Source: Salticus scenicus
Lineage: Eukaryota; Arthropoda; Arachnida; Araneae; Salticidae
DNA: 64,000 nucleotides
Assembly: GCA_963930645.1 (NCBI GenBank)
Contig: OZ005660.1
Location: 246,353,082-246,417,081, forward strand
Reading direction: 5' to 3'
The first letter of the stretch is position 1; each line of letters starts with the position of its first letter. The notes under the pieces are model-generated. The model had not been told where the DNA came from. It ran no database searches and saw nothing but the letters and a program-made list of their open reading frames with translations. Positions 1 through 11,479 of this stretch are shown one piece after another. Both the position numbers and the translations under genes were made by a program.

Positions 1-890
1 TACTAGTATTTTAATGAGTTTCAAAGTGGCTTCTGGTGATCAAAATACCACTTTATAATTTATTATGAATAAATGAAATTTCGTACACAATATTAAGTAT
101 ATTGTATTGTAAGCCTGTTGATATTGTATAATTTGAAGCTGAGATTTCTTTGATGTTAAGACATTGCCTCCTAAACTAGATGCCTTCCGCGTGGCTCGGA
201 AACTTGGCAAGAGTTCAAACGGTAAACAGCGCCACCTGGTGCAGATTGCGCAACTTTTTTATTCAACTGTCACCAATAATTTTCATAAGTGATATATGAT
301 ATATATAATCGACGTTTCTTCGATTCTATTCGCCTTTTATGTATATCAAATCACACTTTAAAAATTTTTGGTGGCTGTTGAATAAAAAAAGTCGCGCAAT
401 CTGTACCAGGTGGCGCTGCCTACCACAAAGTTTCCGAGCCACGCGGAAGGCATCTAGTTTAGAAGTCTATGGCCTATGGTTAAGATAATTTACAGCGCCC
501 CCTAATGGGAAAAATGTATTAACAGTGTTGTATTGGAAGGGTTTGTTTGAGATTAGAATATATTGCTTGTTTAAGTGAGTGTATGATTTTCATCATATTT
601 TAGAGTGTGTTACAGCTTCTCTGGTGGTCAAAATACGAATTTATATTCTATTATAAATATTATTTCGCACACATGATTAAGTATGTTCATCACATGATGG
701 GAAATTAGGATTTTATTGTGATAAAATGCTTACAGTGCCCCATAACATCAAGAATCTTAACTGAATGTGTTGTAATGAAAGAATTTGAGTGAGATTAAGA
801 TACATTATGTGTTTAAGTGATTGAATAGTTTTAAAAATAATTTAAAAGTGTTTCGCAGTGCTTCCTGTTGGTAAAAAAAGCAGGTAAGAA
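1..890 (+). repeat. Tandem repeat, ~240-bp units, interrupted by a MITE
   Basis: About three and a half diverged units are visible. The phrase about a 'tctggtg' step followed by 'tcaaaatac' recurs near 31 and 617, and 'acagcgcccc/acagtgcccc' recurs near 492 and 732. The first unit is split by the foldback element at 171-462. A related segment lies inverted at about 55200-55390. No coding potential is seen. Confidence 0.7.
171..462. mobile_element. Foldback MITE with ~135-bp inverted arms
   Basis: The left end begins ctaaactagatgcc and the right end finishes with its reverse complement. The arms match with few differences for about 135 bases each, leaving a short AT-rich centre, so nearly the whole 292-bp element folds on itself. 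If the element is taken to start one base in, both ends sit on TA, as expected for a Tc1/mariner-type non-autonomous element. It carries no open frame. It interrupts a unit of the surrounding tandem array. Confidence 0.85.
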
Positions 891-1585
891 AATTGTGCTA
901 ATACAAACTGACATTCAAGAACATAATGCACACTGGTAAACCAACTCATAATATACATCGACAAGCTGAGACGAATACATAGCGGCAAGTTAAGACATAA
1001 TACACACTGGCAAGCTAGGACATAATACAAACCGACAAACAACGGCATAATACACACGTGCTGAGATAGGACGTAATACACACTGACAAACGAGGACATA
1101 ATACACACCTGCAAGCGAAGACTTAATACACAACGGCAATTGAAGACCTTTTACACACAGGCAAATGAGGACATGATACACATCGGCAAGTCAAGACCTT
1201 TTACACGCAGGCAAATGAGGACGTGATACACACCGGCAAATCAAGACCTTTTACACGCAGGCAAATGAGGACGTGATACACACCGGCAAGTCAAGACCTT
1301 TTACATACAGGCAAATGAGGACGTGATACACACCGGCAAGTCAAGACCTTTTGCACACAGGCAAATGAAGACGTGATACACACCGACAAATCAAGACCTA
1401 TTACACACAGGCAAATGAAGATACGCACCGGCAAGTCAAGACCTTTTGCACACAGGCAAATGAAGACGTGACACACACCGGCAAATGAAGGCGTGATACA
1501 TACAGGCAAATTAAGACGTGATACACACCGGAAAGTCAAGACCTTTTACACACAGGCAAACAGAGACGTAATACACATCAACTAT
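890..1585. repeat. Minisatellite, ~49-bp unit made of two ~24-bp halves
   Basis: Units alternate a half containing 'cacaccggcaagtcaagacc' with a half containing 'cacacaggcaaatgaggac'. The most regular block is 1130-1560; units before about 1100 are more diverged. Open frames run through it only because the repeat lacks stops in some phases. The same unit occurs inverted at 53690-54075. Confidence 0.9.
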
Positions 1586-3023
1586 TTAGGATGTAATGCT
1601 CGCCACCAAGCGAGGAAATAATGTACACCTGTTAGGCAGTACTTAATGAACTATAGCCATAACTAGCCGACTAACAGATGGTTCAACAGGTTTTAGCTTC
1701 CATGAAGAATAAAAATACTTTTATTAATATGAATAAAAGTCATTGTATATATGATTGTATGTCTTTCATCTCCTAAACCCCTGAACCGATTTCAACCAAA
1801 CTTGACACAATCAGTGCTTATCACAATGTTCGAAGCACTGCGGGTGTTTAAAAATTTTAGTGCACGCACAATAAGAGGGGGTGAGAAAAAACTCGCTGGA
1901 AAACCACACTTTTGTATGTTTTCTATAGTAATAATGTATCTAGAAACTTCAAATTTGATATTACCTCTGATTTATAATTTTTTCTAAGTGGATGTTTCAA
2001 AAAATTCGAAATTCGAAAAGATGAAATGATTAGTAAACGTTCTAAAACTACGTTTTTATCAAAAATGTTCCGAACAGTGGGAAGCAAGGGAAGATTTCTT
2101 CATTACAAGCATTCCTTCGGTGCGCAAATTTACACGATATTTTAAACGCCTTCTAAATCAGTTTATTTTCGAAACTAAAAAGAATAATTCTCTATATTTT
2201 CTTGACGTTTTGATTTCTATATAAAATGATTAGTTTTTAACCATTGTCTTCAGAAAACTTTATTATGACTCTCTTCCACATAATCTCTCACCCACCCCAA
2301 CAGAAAATGGCTGTTTTCTGTATTTATTCTTACCGGCTTCATTTGCTTTCATTTTCTCTGATTTTAAGAAGAAATTAACATTTAAAGTATCTTGCTCTTT
2401 CTCTAGCTATAATTCCTCTATGGCCGATAGAGCTCTAAAAACCAAGAATTCTAAATTTCTCTTTTTAACTTGAATTACCAATGTTTCAATCATGTAATTT
2501 TACATTTTTATTGTTCCTTTTTTTTTTTTTTTTTTTTTTTTCCAGAACATCTAAATTTTTTCATAATTTGGAATTAATATAATTTTTAAATTCGTCAACA
2601 ATATTAAATTCGCTTTTCCTAAAAATTCCATTCCAACTGATAATTGACGTGGTGTTTAATAATACCTAAATTATTTGTTGAAATAGATAGAAGCCTTTTG
2701 AAATATCATATAAATAAGCCCACACACAAAAAAATAAAAATAAATTAAACAAATGCCCGTGATGAAAAGATCTCCAAATTTTCTTTTACTTTCCCTTATT
2801 GGTGTCATGGGTATTTTTATTCTTACTATTTATTTATTTTTTAATTTTTAATTTCTAAAATTGACATTATTTCCTCTCCTGTCCCCTCTTCCCATTTGGA
2901 TTTCTTGGAAAGTCTTTTTTACATTTTAAAAATCTTATTAATATTTCTTCAGCGTCTTTCATATCTAATGTTTGGAAATTACACACATAACTTTCTCATG
3001 ATCGGTCTTTTCTTTCTTTCTTT

Positions 3024-3054
<31 letters not shown>

Positions 3055-3722
3055 CTCTTTTAATGTCACCATTTATTTTTTTTATTAAATTTATTTTTGA
3101 TATTTTTTTCTGTACTTTTATATAATTATTCTTATTACACCAGATCTTTTCTTGATTTTAATTTAGCTTGTCTCTTGGATCATTTTTGTGTGTTGCCGCT
3201 TTGCTACATTCATTCCGACTTTATTTGCCTGACTCAGAGTCACAGTTTTATTTCGACCTTAAACTCGGAACATTTGTCGCGATTTATTCCATTTTGTGAT
3301 GTTTACAGATTTTTTTTTTTACTTATTGATATACAGGATTAGTTAAAATAGTCTAATGTGTTTTAACGAAGTGAGTGGGCGACAACTCGTTGAATAATTT
3401 GAAACATATTTTTATATTTAATAACAATTTAAATATTTTTTTTTAATGTGCACATAATATTCAAACAGGGGATTGTGGATCGGCGAGGCTATAGTCTTGC
3501 AACCGAAATGTATGTCTTTAAAAATAAGAAGATTTTTGAAGCAATTTTTTAAACTAATTTTAAAGGATTTTAAATTACTCTAGAAAAATTGAAATAAATA
3601 ACATCTTACACATTAAACTATAGTAATATTCTGCACTAATGTGAATAACGGAAAGAAATGTCAGTGATACACCAGATTACTCTTTTTCTGGTCAGGGGGG
3701 GGGGGATGATTTCATCAATTTT
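1586..3722. other. No gene seen; AT-rich with T-tracts
   Basis: I see no conserved coding sequence. Pure T-runs occur near 2517-2540 and 3026-3054. The stretch 1751-1900 contains 'ccgatttcaaccaaacttga', wording typical of dispersed arthropod repeats, but I cannot assign it to a family. The open frames at 1751-1987 and 3097-3342 have low-complexity AT-driven translations. Confidence 0.6.
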
Positions 3723-3911
3723 AGAAAATTATGGAGTGGAAGGCTGATTTTTTATACCAACTATGTGAAAAATACCACAGAGCCGGGAATAGAAACCGGG
3801 ACTTCCGCTTGAGCATCCGCACGTGAAGCGGAAGTCCCGGGTTCGATTCCCGGCTCCGGTATTTTTCACATAGTTGGTATAGAAAATCAGCCTTCCACTC
3901 AATAATTTTCT
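3723..3911. mobile_element. Long hairpin built from two inverted copies of a tRNA 3' half
   Basis: Arms 3723-3810 and 3826-3911 are reverse complements with a handful of differences, around a 15-base loop. The right arm contains a tRNA-like 3' half: anticodon-stem side, a perfect T-arm (CCGGG, TTCGATT, CCCGG at about 3837-3853) and an acceptor strand CTCCGGT. The loop plus right arm would give a GTG anticodon in a 7-base loop, although position 33 is C instead of U. The left arm repeats the same half inverted, with changes in its T-loop. No full cloverleaf can form, so this is a tRNA-derived foldback element and not a working tRNA gene. Confidence 0.85.
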
Positions 3912-4900
3912 GAAATGCACTTTCAGGCTTGAGGAATAAATTTTCTAAATTAGATTTCATCAAAGTTATGATTAAGTTTGAATGATCTACTGGCAGCTGA
4001 CGAGTTCTTTAAAATGTATTGTCCAGGTTTATCCCCAGTTAGATATGATAATATTGAGATCTGACTGTATATTTATAATCAAATTTTTGTCCGTGTTATA
4101 TAAGCCCTGCTTAAAAGTTGGTTCAAATGTCCACAAGCAACATAGAATTATTTGTATATTTTTTGTCGCTACATTACAGACCATAGGTTGCATTTTAATA
4201 CTGTTAATTTACATTCAATATAATATTATTAACGTGCATTTTTAGAGTGCTGAAAATGAAATACTTTGCATATATTTTTTAGCATAAATGAATATGCAGA
4301 TAATTGTATCGTATTTAGTATTATTAAACTGTTCTTGCTTTGTGTAAATATATATATTAAAGCATAATAACTGGAATTTTTTTTATTTGCACATTTTTAC
4401 ATTTATTTTAACTCCTAGTAGAAATCTTTGAGATTTTGGACAATGATAGTGATTTTACATGATTTAATTCATTACTGTCTCAGAAACAGCTCATTATTTT
4501 TTAACCCTGTTACTGTAAATGCCGTTGTTGGAGATATATCAATTTTTGGACAATCTCAAAGTTATTTTTCTACATTAATTGAATTGTTCAACATATTTTC
4601 TTTTATTTCTATGCTTCATTTCCACATATAATAACTTAGTACTTGGATGACCGAGTTCACTCGGTCTCATCGTAAAAATCATTTGTAGTGTAGATACTGT
4701 GATTTGTTTTCAGGTAAACATAAATATGTTTATTATTTGTTTGCTCAAGGCGGAGAACGAGTTAACAATGCAAGTTAATATTCCTCGATATAAGGAAAAT
4801 TCAAATCCAATTATCATATTAAATCTCTAACTATAGTTTATTATCACAATCATTTAAGTAGTTTTTTAAAAGACAAGATTTCTGCTACACATTATTCTAG
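3912..4900. other. No gene seen
   Basis: This is AT-rich sequence without a recognisable coding region or repeat family. A small hairpin (GACCGAG, TTCA, CTCGGTC) lies at 4651-4668. It could be the 3' hairpin of a Helitron-like element, but no CTRR end follows it. Confidence 0.5.
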
Positions 4901-5161
4901 GACAGTTACGGTTCACTTTTCTAAAAATGATGATAAATGAAGCCGTTTTTAGTTTTAAAAATAACCTCTAACAATTTTTATTTAATCCTTTCAGCAGTTT
5001 CTATTTAAAAATAAAATAAATAAAAGGTTATACGCATTTTTTTGTGGTATGCGGTTTACCAGTGAACGCTAATTATAATGAAGATGAGTGTTATTCAAAC
5101 TCAAATTGAAATGTCATCTCAAAAACACACCAACTCTAAATATTTATTAAAAACATTCGAG

Positions 5162-5198
<37 letters not shown>

Positions 5199-6180
5199 AT
5201 TCAATTGTAAACTCAAAAATTCCCTAAATCTAAGTTTTTATCAAAAATTTGAAATAGTTTCTAGAAAACCATGTCTTTTCCATATTTTGCTATGTACGAA
5301 TAAAGGTTTACAGTAAACTCTAATTTTTATGAAGATGGGGATAAATCAGATGGGTTTCTCCTCTCAAAAATAAACCTAATGCTAATTTTTTATCAAAACA
5401 GTTAGAGCCATTTTCTGGAAAGTTTCTGTCGTAATTTTGCCAGAGGCAGAGTGAGTGCTAATTGTGTACGTTAATTTTCCTAAAAATGAAGAAAATTCAA
5501 ATTCAATTGTCATCTAAAAAACCCCATACCTTAAATACTTATCAAAATCGTTCGAGCAATGTTCTTAGACTAAGAAAATGATTCGACGGGATTTATTTAA
5601 TAAAACACTAGTAAGTGTACTTTTTTTTTACATAGGAATTATTGCTAGCAATCGAATGATTTTGCTGCCGACTGTAAAGCCGTATGTTGCAATTGGCCGA
5701 TAAAGGGTTGAAAACGGACGCGAATTTTCCTCAAGATGACGATATTTCTAATCACTTTAACTCTTCAAAAAACACTGAACCACAAATTTTCATCAGAATT
5801 ATTATATTAATTTTCAAGTAAACCGAATTTCTGCCATATGATGCAACTGGCTTATAAAGGGTTTGCACCGAACGGGAATTTCCCTGAAAATGAGGATATT
5901 TCTCATCGATTTAGATACCTCAAAAACATTTAACTCCTAACTTTTATTAAAATAGTTTTATCCATTTCATAGCACATCCAATTTCTGTTATACGGTGCAA
6001 ATGATCGATAAAAGGTTAATATCAAAAGGGAATTTTCCTGAAGATGAGCATACGTCCATCCAATTTATCTCCCTTAACCTCAAACTTTCATTTGTATTGT
6101 TTTATTCCTAAAACTCTACCAATAATAGTCCAAATGTATAGAAAATCACCAAGACTCTTCTTGAGGATATTTCCAAAAAC
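4900..6180. repeat. Tandem array, ~150-bp diverged units
   Basis: Units share the order 'gaattttcct(c/g)aagatga', a 'catctcaaaaa' step and 'tttatcaaaa'. They are visible near 5066, 5313, 5465, 5717, 5870 and 6025. The wider spacing between the units at 5465 and 5717 is explained by a half-MITE at about 5560-5690. A pure A-run lies at 5166-5195. There is no coding content. Confidence 0.7.
5560..5690. mobile_element. Solo arm of the MITE found complete at 38675-38885
   Basis: The segment from the 'atttatttaataaaaca' motif through 'gctagcaatcgaatgattttgctgcc' matches the right arm of the foldback element at 38.7 kb. The opposite arm is missing, so this is a truncated copy or a rearranged end. 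It interrupts a tandem array. Confidence 0.7.
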
Positions 6181-6199
6181 TTACTTTTTTTTTTTTTCC

Positions 6200-7905
6200 C
6201 GATTTGCAATATTTGGGGGGAGGGGGATATACGAGGGGACAAATTGGACCCCATCTTTTAGCGCTAAATTCGCCCGTGGAAATCTATAGGAGGTAAGGTC
6301 ACAAATTTTAGTGTGTGGCTTATTTACGTGTGTCCAACACCCATTGTAACAGGATTTTGCGAAAGCCCCCCTTCCCCCCCTTGGGAGTAGGGGGGAATAA
6401 ATACGTTTCGAAGCATAACTTTGCTTCAAATTATCTCAGTAATATAAATTTTATGTGTGGGTTGTTTATGCGTTCCCAACACGCACTATAAAGGGATTTT
6501 ACGAAATTTCTCACTCCCCCCCCATTGAAGGGCAGAAGGGGGGATAAACACGTTTCCAAGCATAAATTTGCGTCATATTATCTCAGTAAGATTAAATTTT
6601 ATGTGTAAATTATTTATGTATTCCAAACACGCACTATAAAGGGATTTTATGAAATTTCTCCCTCCCCTCTTTAAGGACAGGAGGGGGGGGGGGGGGTAAT
6701 AAACACGTTTCCAAACATAACTTTGCTTCAAATTATCTCGGTAAGATTAAATTTTATGTGTAGGTTGTTCATGCGTTCCCAACATGCACTATAAAGGGAT
6801 TTTACGAAATTTCTCCCTCTCCCCCTTTAGGGGCGGGCAGGGGGGCAAAAACATGCTTATGAGAGTTATTGTGCTCCACATTATTTCAGGATAGCGATTT
6901 TTTTTTATCTGTAGATTGGTTGTGCGTACACAAGACACACACTGCAAAGGAATTTTGTAAAATTCCACCATATCCCTCTTGGGGTAGGGGTAGGGGGAAA
7001 TCGTTTTTCCATGCGCAAGCTTTGAACTATCTTAGGCGATTTTTTATGCGTGGGCTGGTTATGCTTTCCCAACACGCATTATAAAGGGATTTCGTGAAAT
7101 TTCCTCTTACCTCCCTTTAAAGGCGTGGGGGGGGGGGCAAAAGCACGTTTTAAAAAGTAACTCTGCTTCAAATTATCTCAGGAAAGCGATTTCTTGATAT
7201 GTCGATTGGTTATGCGTATTCAACACACACAAACTACAAAGGGATTATTTTCAATTCCGTGTTACCCCCCACCCCTTTTAAGGGTTGGTGGGTAAAAAAC
7301 ATGTTTCTACACGTAACTTTGTTCAAAATTATCATAGAATAGCAATTTTTGATGTGTGGACTACTTATACGTATTCAACACACGCTACAAAGTAATATTT
7401 AGAAATTACACTCTTCCGCCCCATAGGAGGCGATATGCAAAAACATGTATTCATGCGTAACTCTGCAGTAAATTATCTTAGGAAGGACCTTTTTGATGCG
7501 TGGGTCAGTTACATGTACCTAACTGATAATATAAAGTGATTTCGCAAAATTTCCTCCCCCTTTTTTCCTTTAAGAATGCGGCTAAAAAAACACAGGGGGT
7601 GGGGCTAAAAAGCATGTTTTAAAACATAACTCTGCCTTAAATAATCTCAGGATCTCAATTTTTTAATGTGTCGGTTATGTACGTGTATGCAACATGAATT
7701 ATAAAGGGATTTTGTGAAATTACTCTTACCCTCCTCTTAGGGGTGGGCGGGGCAAAAAAAACACGTTTTCAAGCTTAAACGTGCTCCAAATTACGTTTGA
7801 ATGGCAATTTTTGTTGTGCGGGTTTTGATTAAATGTATTTCATATGCACTTTGATGGGATTTTGCAAATCTTCCCACTTTACCCGCGAGGTATGGGGAGT
7901 AAAAT
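6200..7905. repeat. Tandem array of ~140-165-bp units with G-run blocks
   Basis: About eleven diverged units are visible. Each carries a G-run (for example 6516-6545, 6679-6697, 7118-7137), then 'aaacacgtttccaagcata', an 'attatctcagtaag' step, a 'ttatgcgttcccaacacgca' step and 'tataaagggattttgtgaaa'. Units near 6370-6900 are most alike and those after 7400 are most diverged. Frames through it are artefacts of the repeat. Confidence 0.85.
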
Positions 7906-8139
7906 GCAAGCAAGGCGCTAACGAAGGCATTGTTTCTCCAGACTAGAAATGTGGCGTGTGGGAAAACCGCTACCGAAGGTAGCGATAACTTTAACTTAGA
8001 TTTTGACTGATATCAATGATTTTTTTTTTTAATTATAATTTTGATATGGTATTTTGAGAAATTATTTCGATATAATGACCAGCGAAGCGGGCAAAGCTTG
8101 CCAGTAGTTTATAAATTAGTAATTACACTGCTCTAGAAA
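7906..8139. other. No gene seen; possible Helitron-like end
   Basis: A hairpin GGCAA, AGC, TTGCC lies at about 8089-8102, preceded by 'gcgaagcgg' and followed by an AT-rich flank. This resembles Helitron 3' ends, but the expected CTRR tetranucleotide is absent. Another small hairpin, GCTACCGAAGGTAGC, lies at about 7968. Confidence 0.3.
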
Positions 8140-8400
8140 AAAAAATGTATTGCTGATTCTTATGTAAAATGTCCTCCTGAATCCGAGTATGACCACCATA
8201 TGCCCAATCACCCACCGTTTTCTAGATACACCCCCTCCTTCATTTTTATCATTGTTTGGTAATTTTATACCCATCAGTTTGATTTGGAGAGGGACGAAGA
8301 TTATTTTAATGGTTAAATGTCTTCTGAACTGAGGAGCTACAGAAGTAGAAAGTTCTAAAATGCGAACATTTGTAGTAAGGGCCCTCTTCACTTACCATTT
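8140..8400 (-). repeat. Dispersed repeat G, uninterrupted copy
   Basis: Read on the minus strand, it runs from 'ggtaagtgaagagggccc' through 'ttactacaaatg' to 'aggaggacattttacat'. It matches 26575-26592 joined to 27374-27640 on the plus strand with high identity. It therefore preserves the empty site of the insertion at 26593-27373. The 91-residue minus-strand frame here has no family resemblance that I recognise. Confidence 0.85.
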
Positions 8401-9235
8401 GCTTTTCTTAAAGACAATGTTAATCTATGGGAAACTTTCTTTGCACTTAAAACAGTGACATATTAATTGATTGAGACGCGGTTTTTTTTATTGGATTACT
8501 CTCATTTCGTAAACTGACGCAGCTTTTGTAGATTTTATGAAAGAATAACAGTTGTTTTTTAAAAAAGCTGTTTTATTGCAATATTTGGGTTGATGCATTA
8601 AATGGCTTATAAAAACTCTTTCAATTTTTTTAAAACAGAATTTAAAAAGCTGCGTCAATCTCAAAGATTTTAATTCAATGCGGAAAAAATCCTGTATTTT
8701 AATAAAATTTTAAATCAATTAAATTTGTAAAGAAAGTCCAAAAATTTTACAAATTTGTGCCGATTTTCCTCTCTGACACACCCTTTATCCGGCTCCACCT
8801 CTCCACCTTTACATTTTTGTGGTGAAGAAACATCGTCGTGGTTTTTATTTCTTTACTACTTTTATTATTATAGATTTTTTTTTTCTTTTTGTATTACGGA
8901 TGTGAGTCTGAGTAACATATAGATTTAGAAGACAATCGTTCAAAGAATTTGCGAAATATATGATCGCATTTCATTTTAAATATTTTTCTTTGCACATAAT
9001 ACTGTTTGCACAATAAATCTGATATTTCACTCATAAAGCAATGAGTGGCAATATACAAACATCTATTTTAGCGATTCGTAAAAAATATTTTGTTGAATTA
9101 AAGAGAATTTCAATAATAGATTTCAAAGTAAATAATCTAGTATGGCACCCATACGACTTTCTCTTACATAAAATTAAAATTCTATTAAGATAGATTGCAG
9201 ATTGACGAGTAAGATAACAAGTTCTATATATAATT
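8401..9235. other. No gene seen
   Basis: This is AT-rich sequence with short T-runs. No recognisable family or coding pattern is visible. Confidence 0.5.
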
Positions 9236-9410
9236 AGTGGATATGCAGATCAGGAACCTCACCGTCCTATTTGCATAACGCATTATTCAACAGATTATTT
9301 TTACTTATTCCTTATTATATATAATATATATATATATATTGATTCTATTGACTTTTTATATAAACAGAAACGTTTCTGAGGGGGGTTGCACCCCCCCCAA
9401 CCCCCTCTGC
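9236..9410 (+). repeat. Dispersed repeat E, copy 1
   Basis: The block contains 'gcagatcagga', 'cctatttgcat', 'cacattattgaacag' variants and 'cagaaacgtttctgagggg'. It matches 10495-10650 in the same orientation. It ends in a C-rich, hairpin-prone tract near 9380-9405. Confidence 0.75.
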
Positions 9411-10494
9411 TTTTCTCTTTCTATAACTATCTCTGTATGTATGTATTCCTAATAACTGACTATCTTGTACTTGCACTAATTCCCTGTAATTCATAAGTAC
9501 TTCTACCAAAATTCCTGCAAATTGATTACATAACATGCTAGAATTATTTTGTGCAACCCTGTAAATTAAATACCAATTCTATGGCCACATTTTCCCACAC
9601 AAAAATAATATACTTTTAAAATTCTAATAAAATTTCATCATATTTCGTGGGGTGTAACCATGTTAAAATTCAATACCAGTGTTGAAATATGAACTATAGT
9701 GCGTAATAGAACGAAATTCTTTTATGTAACTCGGAAAAGCAGCCACAGTAATTATATACACTAAAAAAATTAGAATACACCTATTTAATTAATTGTAACT
9801 CATGAATATTTCAATGTAATTTGAATCATTTGGATGATTATAGGATGTCATCCGAATTCATTTGCGTGATCCCGTAAATAAATCATATAGTCCATACATA
9901 TCCCTTTTATTAGAGTAAACATGTTTTTATTTATCTTTATAATGTATATGTTAATTCCACTGTGTTGAATGCAGCATAAACGTTTTAAAATGCGCTTTTT
10001 TTTTTAAACTGTAATTTCACTTTGTTGAATGCAGAGTAACGACATTAAAATTTGTTTAAACAAAATTCACCCCGTAGGCTTTAATGATAAGAAAAACTTT
10101 GGAGTGTCCCTGTACATAGAGCATGAAAAATATACACATAAAAAATTATACAGCTATTTCTATACAGAGCTTGAAAGTGTCTACCAATTCGCAAGTTATT
10201 TGGAGAATTTTTGCAGCCGTTATTGCGGTACATGTACATTCTATCCATAGGCCATAGTGGTAAAGAAAAATTTGGTGTGTCCCCGTACACGAATTCCAGA
10301 TAGAACAGACGCCAAACACACTACAGCTAATCCCATGCGGCTCGAAAACATGTGTACAAAATTGCAAATCAATAGAATGATTTTTGCGGTCGCTGAAACA
10401 GACACACAGACAAACAAAATATACATACAGACGGAACCCAAAATCTTTTTGAATCGCCACAGGGAAGCTTCCACTCACGTTTTGAGCATGAACT
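9411..10494. other. No gene seen; short repeated phrase at 10080 and 10245
   Basis: The phrase 'ggtgtgtccccgtaca' and its surroundings recur near 10080, 10262 and, more diverged, 62727-62765. Several overlapping short frames on both strands (10029-10557) fall on this repeated material. None resembles a family I know. Confidence 0.45.
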
Positions 10495-10650
10495 AGTGGA
10501 TCTGCAGATCAGGAGCCCCAATATCCTATTTGCATCACACATTATTGAACAGGTCATTTTTATTTATTTCTCATTTTTTCATATATGCGTATATATTGAT
10601 TCGATTGACTTGCTACATAAACAGATACGTTCCTGAGGGGGGCTGCCAAC
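10495..10650 (+). repeat. Dispersed repeat E, copy 2
   Basis: Direct copy of 9236-9410, from 'ctgcagatcaggag' to 'cgttcctgaggggggctg'. It leads straight into repeat F. Confidence 0.75.
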
Positions 10651-10654
10651 ACCT

Positions 10655-10914
10655 CCGAATCTAATAAAGATAGAGCTATGAATCTTCAGATTTAAGACAG
10701 AACTGGTGTACAGATGAATTTTACAAAGTTTGGTGAAAATTGGAAAAGTGGAAGTGGGACCGTAAGTCCGTATCCAAAAACAGCTCTAAAGATTTTCTTA
10801 AAATTTACTACATAAACACTCTATTAGATGTCCTTTCGAATTATATCGTTGGTTAGTTCAGGAAAATTGGTAGGCTCCTGGTATAAATAGCTGAATTTCA
10901 AGTCTCGCAAGTGC

Positions 10915-10951
<37 letters not shown>

Positions 10952-11345
10952 GCTGTACGGATTTTTTTTTCAAACTCGCCATATTAACTCCCTTTTAAAT
11001 ATCCTTTTGTATGTAATTTTTGTTTTCCGATCAATAATTGAGTATGCCAAGTTTTGGTAAAAGATTGTATCTCAAAAACGGCTCTAAGGATTTTCTGGAA
11101 AATTGTTGCATAAATCCATTACAGATATCCTTTCTCGTATAAAACGTGGCTATTACAAGAAAATTCACAGTCATCATGCTCAGGTAGGTCACTTTTAGAT
11201 CTCGGAAATTGGTGTTTCAAAAAATAACTACCATTTTTCCCCCTTTATTATTTCTTAACTCGCTATGCAAACTGTTTTACACGTCTATATATCAGTTTTA
11301 GTCCAGGCAACGAAGGCCAAAATTTGACGAATAGAGGAAAAAAAA
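10655..11345 (+). repeat. Dispersed repeat F, plus-strand copy
   Basis: It is matched by 20210-20820 in inverted orientation. Landmarks include 'actcgccatattaactccc' (about 10974), 'aataattgagtatgccaa' (about 11033) and 'ctaaagattttct' (about 10787). A 30-base T-run is inserted at 10918-10948. It is non-coding, and the unit belongs to the same style of element as the cluster at 18-26 kb. Confidence 0.8.
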
Positions 11346-11405
11346 TCATGTAGTTTTGAAATTTTACATAATCATAGCTGAGAGGGTCCTGAACAACATA
11401 CTAAT
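11300..11405 (+). repeat. Outer fragment of the left arm of the inverted-arm element
   Basis: The text from 'gaatagaggaaa' through 'catgtagttttgaaatttt' to 'gggtcctgaacaacatacta' is the reverse complement of the outermost right-arm sequence at about 16865-16955. It suggests that the left arm once began here and was later separated from 13785 by the ~320-bp array. Confidence 0.6.
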
Positions 11406-11479
11406 CGATATACCAATTTAATAATATACCGATTATCGATATACCAAAGATGGACGCAATAACGTGATTGGTTCACGAG

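Noticed and set aside
842..1539. Open frames giving cysteine-rich repeated peptides on the minus strand
   Set aside because: They follow the 49-bp minisatellite exactly, and the inverse array at 53.7 kb gives equivalent frames on the other strand. No signal for translation is seen.
890..1585. CRISPR-like array
   Set aside because: Units are contiguous without unique spacers, and the context is eukaryotic.
3790..3865. Functional tRNA-His gene
   Set aside because: The 5' half is replaced by an inverted copy of the 3' half, position 33 is C, and the acceptor stem mispairs.
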